Positions 7,359 to 13,823 of a stretch of 13,823 nucleotides of DNA are shown here, piece after piece. This stretch comes from Paenibacillaceae bacterium. GTDB lineage: Bacteria > Bacillota > Bacilli > Paenibacillales > NBRC-103111. The translations under genes were made by a program, and so were the position numbers. Each line of letters begins with the position of its first letter. Positions within the stretch are counted from its first letter, which is position 1. A model generated the notes under the pieces. It had not been told where the DNA came from. It saw only the letters and a program-made list of their open reading frames with translations, and searched no databases. The stretch is from contig JAJFMO010000161.1 of NCBI GenBank assembly GCA_020697475.1, positions 1 to 13,823 of the forward strand, given 5' to 3'.

Positions 7359-8360
7359 TCAAGTATCAAAGGCATCTTCCCTGCCTTCCCAATGAATCAC
7401 AACCCCAGGGAACGGGATGCCCCGCATCCAATTGTGGTGCCCGAGCACGACGTTCGGGTCTTTCTCCGCCAGGTGCCGGGAGTTCGGATCGGCATACGCC
7501 TCGGTCGTACAAGCCGGCATAACAGAGTAAGGATGTCCTTGCACCAACCTATGCATTTTCATCATGAACGCGGTGATTTTATCCGGAGAACACTCGCTTG
7601 CCACCACCCCGTCAAACCCTTTAGCCAATATCCCTTTGAAAAAACGTTTCCAATCAATTCGCCCCATCCCCGCGGGCAGGTCGTGGCCAAACCCTAACGT
7701 CGGGTCGTGATCCACCGCATGAACGAGACGAACCTTGTCGCCCAACAGCTCGATCACCTTGTCGATACAGTAAGGATCTTCATCGGACTCTCTTCCTTTG
7801 TAATTGTGGCTCAGATCGGCGGTGTGGGCGAATTTGGGGTTTTTCCCGATCACTTCAGCCAACTGCGGGATCGTATGAACCTCGCTAACTCCGTTCCCGC
7901 TCGACTCGATACACACCGTGACACCGTATTCGGCCCCAACCTCGGCCAGCTCGTGCAGTGCGCGTTCAACTACAGGCAGTTCCTGTTTAATATCCTTCAC
8001 CGTTCCACTACCCGCATGTACGGTGAAATTCGGGATTCCGAGCACGGACATTCGCCGAAACCCTTCGCGCGTCATCCAAAACCGTTCCCGCCAGTTGGGG
8101 GCGTTCAGCGGAACTACCGGGCCGTGTATCCCGGTGATCGTCGTGCCGTATTCGTCCATCGCCTTCTTGATGTCTTCGAGAATGCGATCGTCCCGCATCT
8201 GCGCCTCGCTGACATACCGATGCTCCAGCCCGCGGTCGTTGGTGAACAGGTCCGGGTAGTTGCCTTCGACGCCGTCGTAGCCGAGCTGGGCGGCTTTCCT
8301 TAGCAAGCCAACAATCCCCAGATGGTTGAAGTCAAAAGAAGCAATCGCGTGTTTGATCAT
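7359..8360 (-). CDS. Sugar phosphate isomerase/epimerase-like TIM-barrel protein (probable frameshift near the 3' end)
   Basis: 333 residues, no signal peptide. This is an AP-endonuclease-2/xylose-isomerase-like TIM barrel. Likely metal ligands line up as Glu152 (CIESSGN), Asp182 (HTADLSH, with His185), His214 (VHAVDHD) and Glu256 (ASECSPD); His79 (GIHGPV) and His115 (TVHAGSG) line the barrel. GMGRIDW (231-237) is the usual family signature. Members epimerise or isomerise keto-sugars, dehydrate inosose, or act in 3-keto-glycoside cleavage; the substrate here is unknown. After the barrel comes an unusual tail (about 275-333) with HHNWMRG and IHWEGRED. The ATG start has AGAGGAG 6 nt upstream. 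The stop follows what looks like a one-base deletion; see the remnant at 7285-7358. It is the fourth gene of the minus-strand operon, 86 bp after the GH-like gene, with a hairpin in that gap. Confidence 0.87.
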   Translation of the reverse strand: MIKHAIASFDFNHLGIVGLLRKAAQLGYDGVEGNYPDLFTNDRGLEHRYVSEAQMRDDRILEDIKKAMDEYGTTITGIHGPVVPLNAPNWRERFWMTREGFRRMSVLGIPNFTVHAGSGTVKDIKQELPVVERALHELAEVGAEYGVTVCIESSGNGVSEVHTIPQLAEVIGKNPKFAHTADLSHNYKGRESDEDPYCIDKVIELLGDKVRLVHAVDHDPTLGFGHDLPAGMGRIDWKRFFKGILAKGFDGVVASECSPDKITAFMMKMHRLVQGHPYSVMPACTTEAYADPNSRHLAEKDPNVVLGHHNWMRGIPFPGVVIHWEGREDAFDT

Positions 8361-8398
8361 CTTCTTCTCCTCTCGTAGTTACGAACTGTTTTGCCTAC

Positions 8399-8430
8399 TG
8401 CAAGAATAAGATGCGCGAGCATCTTTTGCA
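8399..8430 (-). terminator. Hairpin inside the operon (possible attenuator or processing site)
   Basis: In the 86-bp gap between the GH-like gene and the isomerase gene, GCATCTT and AAGATGC (8408-8414 and 8419-8425) pair around a 4-nt loop. An outer TGCAA/TTGCA pair (8399-8403 and 8426-8430) can add 5 bp across a 4-nt bulge. There is no long T-run after it, so full termination is unlikely. It may reduce read-through or mark an RNA-processing site that sets different amounts of the upstream and downstream gene products. Confidence 0.4.
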
Positions 8431-8446
8431 ACAAGTGTTACCTGCC

Positions 8447-9559
8447 TTAACTCGGCGGTACCGGGTTGGTGCGCTTGTATGTGCGGAAAAATTGCTCCGG
8501 ATTCCAATCGCTCCGCTCCACATACAAGCCCTCCTCCTGCAGCTTCGCCTTCAGCACATCCGGGGCGAGTCCGCCGTACTTGTCCCAAGCGGCCAGCAAC
8601 GCCTCAGCATAGCGCGGATCGTCGCAATCCCTTCGCCATAGCTGCATATACAACGGATTGCCCATTCGCACCAGATTGTAGATGGTCATCTCCACGCTGC
8701 CCTGCCGCTGCGGCTGCTCCTTGAAGGAGCCGACCATCTCGTGCCCATGGGGCGCCCATTCATGCAATCCGGCGATGATCGAGTCGGACAACTGCGCCCG
8801 CTCCGGCGAATCGCTCAGGTTGTCCTGCCGTCCGTGAAGCTGATCGGACTGCAGAATGGCTCGGCCGGGATAGCGCTTGACGAAATACTCCGCCACTTGC
8901 GCAGGCAAACGCTTCAAGCCGGGATACATCTGCGAGACAACAAGAATCAGTTCTTTATCCGGAAAACACTCGCCATAATGTCTGATCCAATACCGCCAAT
9001 TCGCCAGCACGGTTTCTTCTCCAAAGCCATGCGGCTCCAACAAAGACGTCTCCTTGGGCGCATGCATTTCGTCGCCTTTGTAATTGTGGCCCATCACATG
9101 CAATGCTGTAAGCCGCGAGTCGGATCCGTACCTAACGGACAGCTCCCTCAACACTTCCCCGAACGTCTCCATGTATACCGGATCCCACAATACCGGCGTC
9201 ATCCCTTGCGCCCCGCCGACCGTGACCGGTCCTACCTTGGCAGCGCCCGCCTCGTATACCCAATCGGGAGTATGAAATCCGGGGATCAAGGAGAGGTGCA
9301 CCCTTTTCCCACGAGAGGCCACCTGATCGATCAGCCGCTCCAACTTATCCCAATGGCATACTGTACGACTCGGCTGAAAATTACGCCAAGGCAGACGAAG
9401 TTGCACCCCGCTGATCAGCGGGTTGTTGCTAAAAACTTGCTCCATGCTGACAATCTGGTCGTCCATCGTGAAAACCGGCTCCGTATGCGTGAACACGCCC
9501 AGAAACGCCGAGCGAACCGGCCTTGCCCTATCTGCCTTCCCTGACGTCTTTGCCGTCAT
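8447..9559 (-). CDS. Glycoside-hydrolase-like TIM-barrel protein, cytoplasmic paralogue
   Basis: 370 residues from the ATG at 9559, no signal peptide. It has clan GH-A-like TIM-barrel features: LRLPWRNFQP (54-62), WDKLERLIDQVASRGKRVHL (70-89), the TPDWVYEAGA motif (97-106) and WDPVYMETFGEVLRELSVRY (125-144). LHVMGHNYKGDEMHAP (153-168) has Glu164 as candidate acid/base. It aligns by eye with the secreted protein encoded at 10968-12014, which shares APSWVYGEGA, WDPVF and the RY-x-SD-x-x-L block. Where that protein has FLEIYDMD, this one has YMQLWRRD, so a possible catalytic Glu is Gln306. It could be an intracellular glycosidase of unusual mechanism, or a sugar-processing or binding relative. 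The ATG at 9559 is chosen because CAGGAGGG lies 7 nt upstream; an ATG at 9583 overlaps the upstream stop as ATGA and would add eight residues. No closer family name is offered. Confidence 0.75.
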   Translation of the reverse strand: MTAKTSGKADRARPVRSAFLGVFTHTEPVFTMDDQIVSMEQVFSNNPLISGVQLRLPWRNFQPSRTVCHWDKLERLIDQVASRGKRVHLSLIPGFHTPDWVYEAGAAKVGPVTVGGAQGMTPVLWDPVYMETFGEVLRELSVRYGSDSRLTALHVMGHNYKGDEMHAPKETSLLEPHGFGEETVLANWRYWIRHYGECFPDKELILVVSQMYPGLKRLPAQVAEYFVKRYPGRAILQSDQLHGRQDNLSDSPERAQLSDSIIAGLHEWAPHGHEMVGSFKEQPQRQGSVEMTIYNLVRMGNPLYMQLWRRDCDDPRYAEALLAAWDKYGGLAPDVLKAKLQEEGLYVERSDWNPEQFFRTYKRTNPVPPS

Positions 9560-9579
9560 TGCGTCACCCTCCTGCATGC

Positions 9580-10956
9580 TCATTTCTTGCCGATCGCCGT
9601 CTGAATCGCCTTGTTCGCCTGCTCTTCCGCTTCCCTCAACGCCGTGTTGATGTCTTTGCCGCCGATGACTTCCTTCATCTTATTGTTGAGCTGCGGCTTA
9701 GCCAGCGCATCGTACGGCGTCACGACCGGCAGCTTGGCTGCCGTTGTTTTGAACACGCCTTCGATATTTTTCCCCTTCACCGATTTCAAGTTGGCCGCAA
9801 AGCTCTTCCGCAATTGAGGATTGGAGAGCGAGCTGATCCGCCCGTCATTGCTCGCCAACGTCTGCACGTCTTCCGACACTAGCGTGGACAGCACGTCGAA
9901 CGCCTCTTGCTTGTGCTTGCTGGAATTGGAGATCGTCAAGATGTGCAGGTTGATTTCCTGCCCCCTGCCCCGCGCTTCCTGGAAATTGGGGGTGGAGACC
10001 ATATCCCAGTTCATCACGTCGCCCCCGTTGTACATCTCCTCCAGCCTGGCTACCGTCCCCGAGCCGAAGTAGACCGTCATCGCCAACGTCTTATCTTTCA
10101 GAAAGGTGTCGACTCCTTTGCCATACAACTTGATGTCGGGCAGATTACCGGGAATATCGTAGATTTCCTTGAGCTTCGTATACACTTTTTGCCAAGACTC
10201 GGTGTTCAACTGCGCTTTATTCGTCTTGCGGTCCACCACCGGCAATGACAGCCCAGAACCGATATTGTAGGCGTTGCCCGGATCGATCCCGCGATATTGA
10301 ACTCCGCCAGACTCACGAGTCACTTTCTTGGCCAAATCAACGGTCTCATCCCAACTCATCAAATCTTTCGGATAGGGCATGGCGAATTTATCGAAAATAT
10401 CCTTGTTATAGAACATCGCATTCCAGTTGATGGAGAAAGGCAGAGCAAACAGCTCCCCGTTATCCCCGTACATCTGAATTCCCTCGATCGCCACCTTGTC
10501 GAATTTGCCCGGATCCAGCTTGTTCTGCTTGACCAGCGGGTTCAGATCAAAGCGGTTGTCGATGCTCGCCAATTGGTTGTACAGCGAATTATTGTCGGTA
10601 AACACGATGTCGGGAAAATTCCCCGCCGTCACCAACTCCTCCGGATGAGTACCGTTCGCATTGCGGACAAGGGTCAACGTGATGTTGGGAAATTTCTTTT
10701 TAACCGGTTGGACAAAATATTTGTCAAAATCCGCATCCGTCAGTACGGCGCTGAGCTGGTATACGGACAGTTGCACCGGATCGCGCTTCGGTTCCGGCGC
10801 TTTTGTTTCTCCAGAGTTGGCGGTGTTCGCCGGCGGCTGCTTCTCGGTTTGGCCCGAAGCGTCCGACGGCCCGTCGCTCCGCCCGCAACCGACAGCGGCA
10901 GCAAGCAAGGCTGCGATCATCATCATCGTCAAAGACCATTTCAACATCTTGTTCAT
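9580..10956 (-). CDS. ABC transporter extracellular solute-binding lipoprotein, family 1 (module B)
   Basis: 458 residues. The signal peptide has a Met/Ala/Leu core (9-21) and the lipobox AVGC, with Cys24 lipidated; a Ser/Gly/Lys/Pro-rich linker follows. Family 1 binding-protein features are VQLSVYQLSA near residue 62, FPDIVFTDNNSLYNQL, LFALPFSINWNAMFYNKDIF and LMSWDETVDLAKKVT. The C-terminal helix has REAEEQANKAI, matching the end of the module A paralogue. It presents a sugar or oligosaccharide to a permease pair that is not encoded in this window. The start ATG follows AGGGGG (spacing 8), and this site overlaps the TAG stop of the upstream GH-like gene (11 bp gap), so the two are translationally coupled. 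At its other end the stop overlaps or nearly abuts the cytoplasmic GH-like gene. The specificity cannot be read; the match of operon partners suggests it captures the product of the secreted GH-like protein. Confidence 0.92.
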   Translation of the reverse strand: MNKMLKWSLTMMMIAALLAAAVGCGRSDGPSDASGQTEKQPPANTANSGETKAPEPKRDPVQLSVYQLSAVLTDADFDKYFVQPVKKKFPNITLTLVRNANGTHPEELVTAGNFPDIVFTDNNSLYNQLASIDNRFDLNPLVKQNKLDPGKFDKVAIEGIQMYGDNGELFALPFSINWNAMFYNKDIFDKFAMPYPKDLMSWDETVDLAKKVTRESGGVQYRGIDPGNAYNIGSGLSLPVVDRKTNKAQLNTESWQKVYTKLKEIYDIPGNLPDIKLYGKGVDTFLKDKTLAMTVYFGSGTVARLEEMYNGGDVMNWDMVSTPNFQEARGRGQEINLHILTISNSSKHKQEAFDVLSTLVSEDVQTLASNDGRISSLSNPQLRKSFAANLKSVKGKNIEGVFKTTAAKLPVVTPYDALAKPQLNNKMKEVIGGKDINTALREAEEQANKAIQTAIGKK

Positions 10957-10967
10957 GGAAGAACCCC

Positions 10968-12014
10968 CTATTTAATATGATTAAGCAACGTTTGATTGAT
11001 TTCTTGAAGATCCTGGGCGTTAGCGGAGTTGTCCGTATCCATATCGTATATTTCCAAAAATTCCGCCCCGAACCGCACCCCGATGTCCATCGCCGCGCGC
11101 AGCGAGCCTTTCATCCGAGCCTGGGTCACCGCCGGCGACACCAGCTGATAGCCGGTGCGAATAACGTCCATGTTCTCGTTGATCGTCGCGTTAATCCAAT
11201 AGTCGGAGGACGACTGCGCGCTCAAAGCATTGCTCATGATACCGAATCGGTCGGAGTACATCTCTTTGCCGTAATCAACCACCCGTTTGACGGTCTCGAT
11301 TCCTGCCGGGTCGGTCGTCGGCTTGCCGAGAGCAAATACGATCGGCGTTGTCGGAAAAGCGTCGGCGTACAGATCGATCATGTCCTTGGCCGCTTGCTCC
11401 CAGGCGGTCAGCCCCCCAGCTTGGTCGAACGCGGCGGTATCCTTGGCATTCGAAGTAAAGAACGTCTCGACATCCCGCCCCAGCCCGCTAATGACGACGT
11501 AGGATAACGCCGGATCGGAATCGTAGCGCGCCCCCATCTCGCGAACAAGCTCGCTATATTTGGCCTTGAACACCGGATCCCACGGCAACGGGAACATCAT
11601 CGCCTCGCCGTTCGACCAAGTCAGACGGAGACCCTGCGCCCCCTCGCCATAAACCCAACTTGGAGCGTTGTTGCCAACACTGACAGAGATGGCGAGAAGC
11701 TTGCTTTTCGCATGCGCCAATTGGAGCCCTTGCTCGAAATGGGAAAAGTCGTATGCGCCTTCTTTCGGCTCCACTTTGTCCCACACCGTGCGGATGCGCA
11801 ATCCCGTCGTGTTTGGGTTGGTCCAATTTTTCAAAGACAAGTTGACATCCTGCCCGACCAGATCCCCTTTGATCAACACGAAAATCCCTCTGGCTGTATC
11901 CTTAACCATCCTCGGTTGTTCGATTGGAGCCTGCACGGTCGGGACCGGTCCGGTAATCCCCAACATTGCGAGACATAAGACAATGAGTGCAGGCGCTTTC
12001 ACCCTGAAGTTCAT
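10968..12014 (-). CDS. Secreted glycoside-hydrolase-like TIM-barrel protein
   Basis: 348 residues from the ATG at 12014. There is a Sec signal peptide (basic start MNFRVK, hydrophobic core 8-22, likely cleavage after VQA near residue 29) and no lipobox Cys. The body is a clan GH-A-like barrel: TVWDKVEPKEGAYDFSHFEQG (77-97, the usual region of strand 2), APSWVYGEGA (117-126), PLPWDPVFKAKYSELV and ARYDSDPALSYVVISG (162-177), then Glu183 (RDVETFF) as candidate acid/base. Near the C-terminus FGAEFLEIYDMD carries Glu321, which is Gln in the cytoplasmic paralogue. It probably acts on extracellular glycosides, but the family is not one I can name. A GTG at 12026 would add four residues but lies only about 3 nt from the GGGGGAG site, so the ATG (about 13 nt away) is preferred with moderate confidence. 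It is the first gene of the minus-strand operon. Confidence 0.75.
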   Translation of the reverse strand: MNFRVKAPALIVLCLAMLGITGPVPTVQAPIEQPRMVKDTARGIFVLIKGDLVGQDVNLSLKNWTNPNTTGLRIRTVWDKVEPKEGAYDFSHFEQGLQLAHAKSKLLAISVSVGNNAPSWVYGEGAQGLRLTWSNGEAMMFPLPWDPVFKAKYSELVREMGARYDSDPALSYVVISGLGRDVETFFTSNAKDTAAFDQAGGLTAWEQAAKDMIDLYADAFPTTPIVFALGKPTTDPAGIETVKRVVDYGKEMYSDRFGIMSNALSAQSSSDYWINATINENMDVIRTGYQLVSPAVTQARMKGSLRAAMDIGVRFGAEFLEIYDMDTDNSANAQDLQEINQTLLNHIK

Positions 12015-12026
12015 CGGCCAGCTCAC

Positions 12027-12134
12027 TCTCCCCCTAATATCATAGTATCAAGTTTTGCCGGGAAAAGCTTATTCCTAATTTCGAAAAAGTTATGGTATCT
12101 TTGGATTAGTCGAAAATAGGACGGTGAACTTCAG
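12027..12134. promoter_or_regulatory. Divergent control region of module B
   Basis: About 110 bp lie between the minus-strand operon and the plus-strand AraC gene. It is AT-rich at 12035-12118. TCGAAAA occurs twice in direct orientation (12081-12087 and 12110-12116), 29 bp apart, close to the AraC start; paired direct sites of this kind are usual for AraC-family binding. ATAGTAT (12042-12048) is shared with the module A control region. A possible plus-strand -10, TATGGT (12091-12096), has TTATTC 16 bp upstream. On the minus strand TATGAT lies too close to the ribosome binding site to serve. All of this is pattern-based inference. Confidence 0.35.
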
Positions 12135-13022
12135 ATGGGAAAGAAGATGGGGAGGGACGATACGCCGAGGCGGCTGTTGACCCATCGATTTTTAAGCGAA
12201 GCGTTGCCTTTCAACATTCACCCGCATACGCTGGACATGCCGTTTGAGCTGCATTGGCACGAATTTTTCGAAATGACCTATGTTTGGGAAGGGCAGGGGG
12301 TGAACCGGATCAACGGCTTGGAATGCCCGCTGGAGCCTGGCGCTCTGTTCCTGCTGACGCCTTCCGATTTCCACGAAATTTTCGGGAACGAGCGGACGCC
12401 CCTGCAGATGGTGAATGTGCATTTTACAGAGCGGATGATTGGCGAGGAAGTGCTGAACTTGATCTTCCAGACAACGGGAAGCCGACGTGACGGTTCCCGG
12501 CAATTTACGTTGGAGCCGCCATTGAGGCAGCGGATCGAGGACGAGATCGGGGTGTTGCTGAGGGAATTTCAGCGCAAGGAAGACGGATTCGCCTCGTTCT
12601 TGCGGGCGACGTTGGAGAGGATCCTGCTGGAGCTGCTGCGCCTGATGCGCCGCCACGTACGCTACCCGGAACGGAATCCGTTCACCGGGTACAAGCCCGC
12701 CATCCGCCAGGCGCTTCTGTTCATACACACCCACTTCCGGCAGCCCATGTCCCTGGAGAGCGCGGCGAAGGAAGCCGGCTTGACTCCCGCTTATTTCAGC
12801 ACCAGCTTCCACCACTCGACCGGCATCCCGTTTCAGAAATATATTCAGGAATTACGGCTGGAATTTGCCCGCTCGCTGCTGCATGGAACTTCCGTATCCG
12901 TCACGGAAATTTGCCACGGCGCCGGCTTCAGTACTTTGACCCATTTTGAGAAAATATTCAAAGAAAAGTACGGAGTGTCGCCTAAGCAATATCAGCAACG
13001 AAGCACACAGCGGTCGCTCTAG
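12135..13022 (+). CDS. AraC-family transcriptional regulator (module B)
   Basis: 295 residues. The N-terminal AraC-type cupin contains HWHEFFEMTYV (His40, His42, Glu46) and SDFHEIF (His80), the metal-type cupin residues, with the GALFLLTP turn. A helical linker with LERILLELLRLMRR follows. The DNA-binding domain has two helix-turn-helix units, about 206-226 (SLESAAKEAGLTPAYFSTSF) and 256-278 (VTEICHGAGFSTLTHFEKIF), ending YGVSPKQYQ. The ATG at 12135 has only a weak upstream site (GGTGA); an in-frame ATG at 12147 with GGGAAAG before it is an alternative that would remove four residues. It diverges from the five-gene minus-strand operon and is its likely activator, responding to an intracellular sugar or pathway intermediate (inference). 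It differs clearly from the AraC protein of module A, so the two modules probably answer to different ligands. Confidence 0.92.
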   Translation: MGKKMGRDDTPRRLLTHRFLSEALPFNIHPHTLDMPFELHWHEFFEMTYVWEGQGVNRINGLECPLEPGALFLLTPSDFHEIFGNERTPLQMVNVHFTERMIGEEVLNLIFQTTGSRRDGSRQFTLEPPLRQRIEDEIGVLLREFQRKEDGFASFLRATLERILLELLRLMRRHVRYPERNPFTGYKPAIRQALLFIHTHFRQPMSLESAAKEAGLTPAYFSTSFHHSTGIPFQKYIQELRLEFARSLLHGTSVSVTEICHGAGFSTLTHFEKIFKEKYGVSPKQYQQRSTQRSL

Positions 13023-13062
13023 CCTCGGCAAGGTGGGGCTGCAAGTTTGTCTTTCTCATTGT

Positions 13063-13823
13063 TCATATGCCCCCTGCGGTTATTTTCACTACTTGATTGG
13101 TGCGGGCCGACTCATAGCAAGCGAAGACCGCCCGGAACGACGGCAAATAGCGCTCTCCGGACGTTTCGAACTCTTCGCCGCGAAGTAACCCGTCGACGAA
13201 ATGCTGCAGCGCGGCGGCGACGCCTCCTCCCAGCCATCCGGGCGGGATCGGGTACTCGTGGCGCCGTTCGGCGCCTCCTCTTGGCGTATACAGAATCTCC
13301 CCATTTTCCAACAGCCGCAGCTTGCCCATCGTACCTTCCAATGTCAACATCCCGTAAGTGGGCGAGCGCACCACTTCCATGTACGTGGTCCGGTTGGCAT
13401 CGAAAATCGCTGTCATCCCCCTGGCAAAATTGAACTGGATGATAGCCAGATCTTCGCCGCGGATGATCGGGTTCACGGTGCGGGTTTGGCAATAGAGGCT
13501 TGCGATCTCGCCGAACAGATAGCGGAACGTATCGATCCAGTGCACCCCCGTCTCCGCAATGAGAAAGCGCTCCATCTCCTTAAAATACGGCTGCAACGGA
13601 TACGGTTCGTCCCCCCAGCCGTCGCCGGGGCGCATTGCGAAATACGCGGTATAGACATCCCCGAGCAGCTCGCGGCGAATCATCCCGGCGATTTCGCGAT
13701 ACCAAGCCTGCCAGCGCCAGTTATCGTTCACCATCAAAGGGACGCCCCTCACATGGCAATAGCGAACCATCGCCTCCCCGTCCTCGTACGTCGGGGCGAA
13801 CGGCTTCTGGCACAGGATCGGCA
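13063..13823 (-). CDS. Gfo/Idh/MocA family oxidoreductase (partial, N-terminus off the right edge)
   Basis: The minus-strand frame is open from the right edge to a TGA at 13063-13065, about 253 residues; the true start lies beyond the window. It enters at PILCQKPFAPTYEDGEAM, which is the Gfo/Idh E/Q-K-P motif with the catalytic Lys present. The C-terminal substrate domain follows: VNDNWRWQAWYREIAGMI, RPGDGWGDEP, then FLIAETGVHWIDTFRYLFGE, where the His of GVHWIDT is the usual second catalytic or substrate residue. After it come FNFARGMTAIFDANR and LEGTMGKLRL, typical of the family's beta-sheet face. It should use NAD(P) to oxidise or reduce a sugar or polyol. An ATG at 13770 is internal and not the start. 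It converges with the AraC gene with 40 bp between and no clear terminator. Whether it shares an operon with genes further right cannot be seen. Confidence 0.88.
   Translation of the reverse strand, partial: PILCQKPFAPTYEDGEAMVRYCHVRGVPLMVNDNWRWQAWYREIAGMIRRELLGDVYTAYFAMRPGDGWGDEPYPLQPYFKEMERFLIAETGVHWIDTFRYLFGEIASLYCQTRTVNPIIRGEDLAIIQFNFARGMTAIFDANRTTYMEVVRSPTYGMLTLEGTMGKLRLLENGEILYTPRGGAERRHEYPIPPGWLGGGVAAALQHFVDGLLRGEEFETSGERYLPSFRAVFACYESARTNQVVKITAGGI

Noticed and set aside
6314..7522. A 402-codon open frame on the plus strand opposite the Gfo/Idh gene
   Set aside because: It is antisense to a gene with clear Rossmann motifs and a strong ribosome binding site, its translation shows no domain, and GC-rich DNA commonly leaves such frames open.
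10297..11507. Long plus-strand frames opposite the module B binding protein and secreted GH-like gene
   Set aside because: Arg/Pro/His-rich translations without domains, antisense to well-supported genes.
13023..13062. Possible terminator between the module B AraC gene and the right-edge Gfo/Idh gene
   Set aside because: Only a 4-bp AGCC/GGCT pair with a 12-nt loop; too weak to call.
1..13823. tRNA, rRNA, CRISPR array, insertion sequence, integrase or attachment sites
   Set aside because: No cloverleaf, regular spacer repeat, transposase-like protein or flanking direct repeat was found on reading; the gaps between genes are short.

Overview
The window looks like a carbohydrate-utilisation region from a Gram-positive bacterium of the Bacillota, most likely Paenibacillaceae (Paenibacillus or Cohnella type). 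The reasons are strong purine-rich GGAGG-type ribosome binding sites, several GTG and TTG starts, lipoprotein-anchored family 1 solute-binding proteins, stand-alone AraC regulators, and many predicted sugar enzymes at moderate to high GC. The genus is an inference from style; there is no rRNA or other marker here.

Left part (1-2181): the 5' part of a gamma-glutamylcyclotransferase/AIG2-like gene (minus strand, runs off the left edge), a lipoprotein of glycoside hydrolase family 43 (plus), and a NERD-domain protein (minus) that ends 7 bp from the GH43 stop.

Core (2226-13022): two divergent regulator/operon modules point at each other. Module A is an AraC regulator (minus), with an FAD-dependent oxidoreductase and a sugar-binding lipoprotein (plus, translationally coupled) diverging from it. 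Module B is an AraC regulator (plus, 12135-13022). Diverging from it is a five-gene minus-strand operon: secreted GH-like TIM-barrel protein, sugar-binding lipoprotein, cytoplasmic GH-like TIM-barrel paralogue, sugar isomerase/epimerase-like TIM barrel, and Gfo/Idh/MocA oxidoreductase. The two transcription units converge on a perfect 22-bp hairpin with a 3-nt loop at 5996-6042. Right edge (13063-13823): the C-terminal part of a second Gfo/Idh/MocA oxidoreductase (minus), whose N-terminus lies outside the window.

Working model (inference): sugars or glycosides released outside the cell (GH43, secreted GH-like protein) are captured by the two binding lipoproteins and enter through permeases that are not encoded here. 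They are then processed by NAD(P)- and FAD-dependent oxidoreductases and an isomerase/epimerase-type barrel. That enzyme mix resembles oxidative (3-keto-sugar) glycoside breakdown more than classical phosphorylation-first sugar catabolism. The substrate cannot be read from sequence alone.

The most concrete oddities are four. The isomerase gene has a probable single-T deletion that cuts off a 25-residue helical tail; in the other frame the tail ends in an ATGA overlap with the next gene. The Gfo/Idh protein has Val in place of the usual catalytic Lys. The two GH-like paralogues differ at a putative catalytic Glu (Glu versus Gln). Both binding proteins lack local permeases. There is no gene-free stretch over 300 bases; the largest gap (5864-6058) holds palindromes and the shared hairpin. 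No tRNA, rRNA, CRISPR array or insertion sequence was seen.
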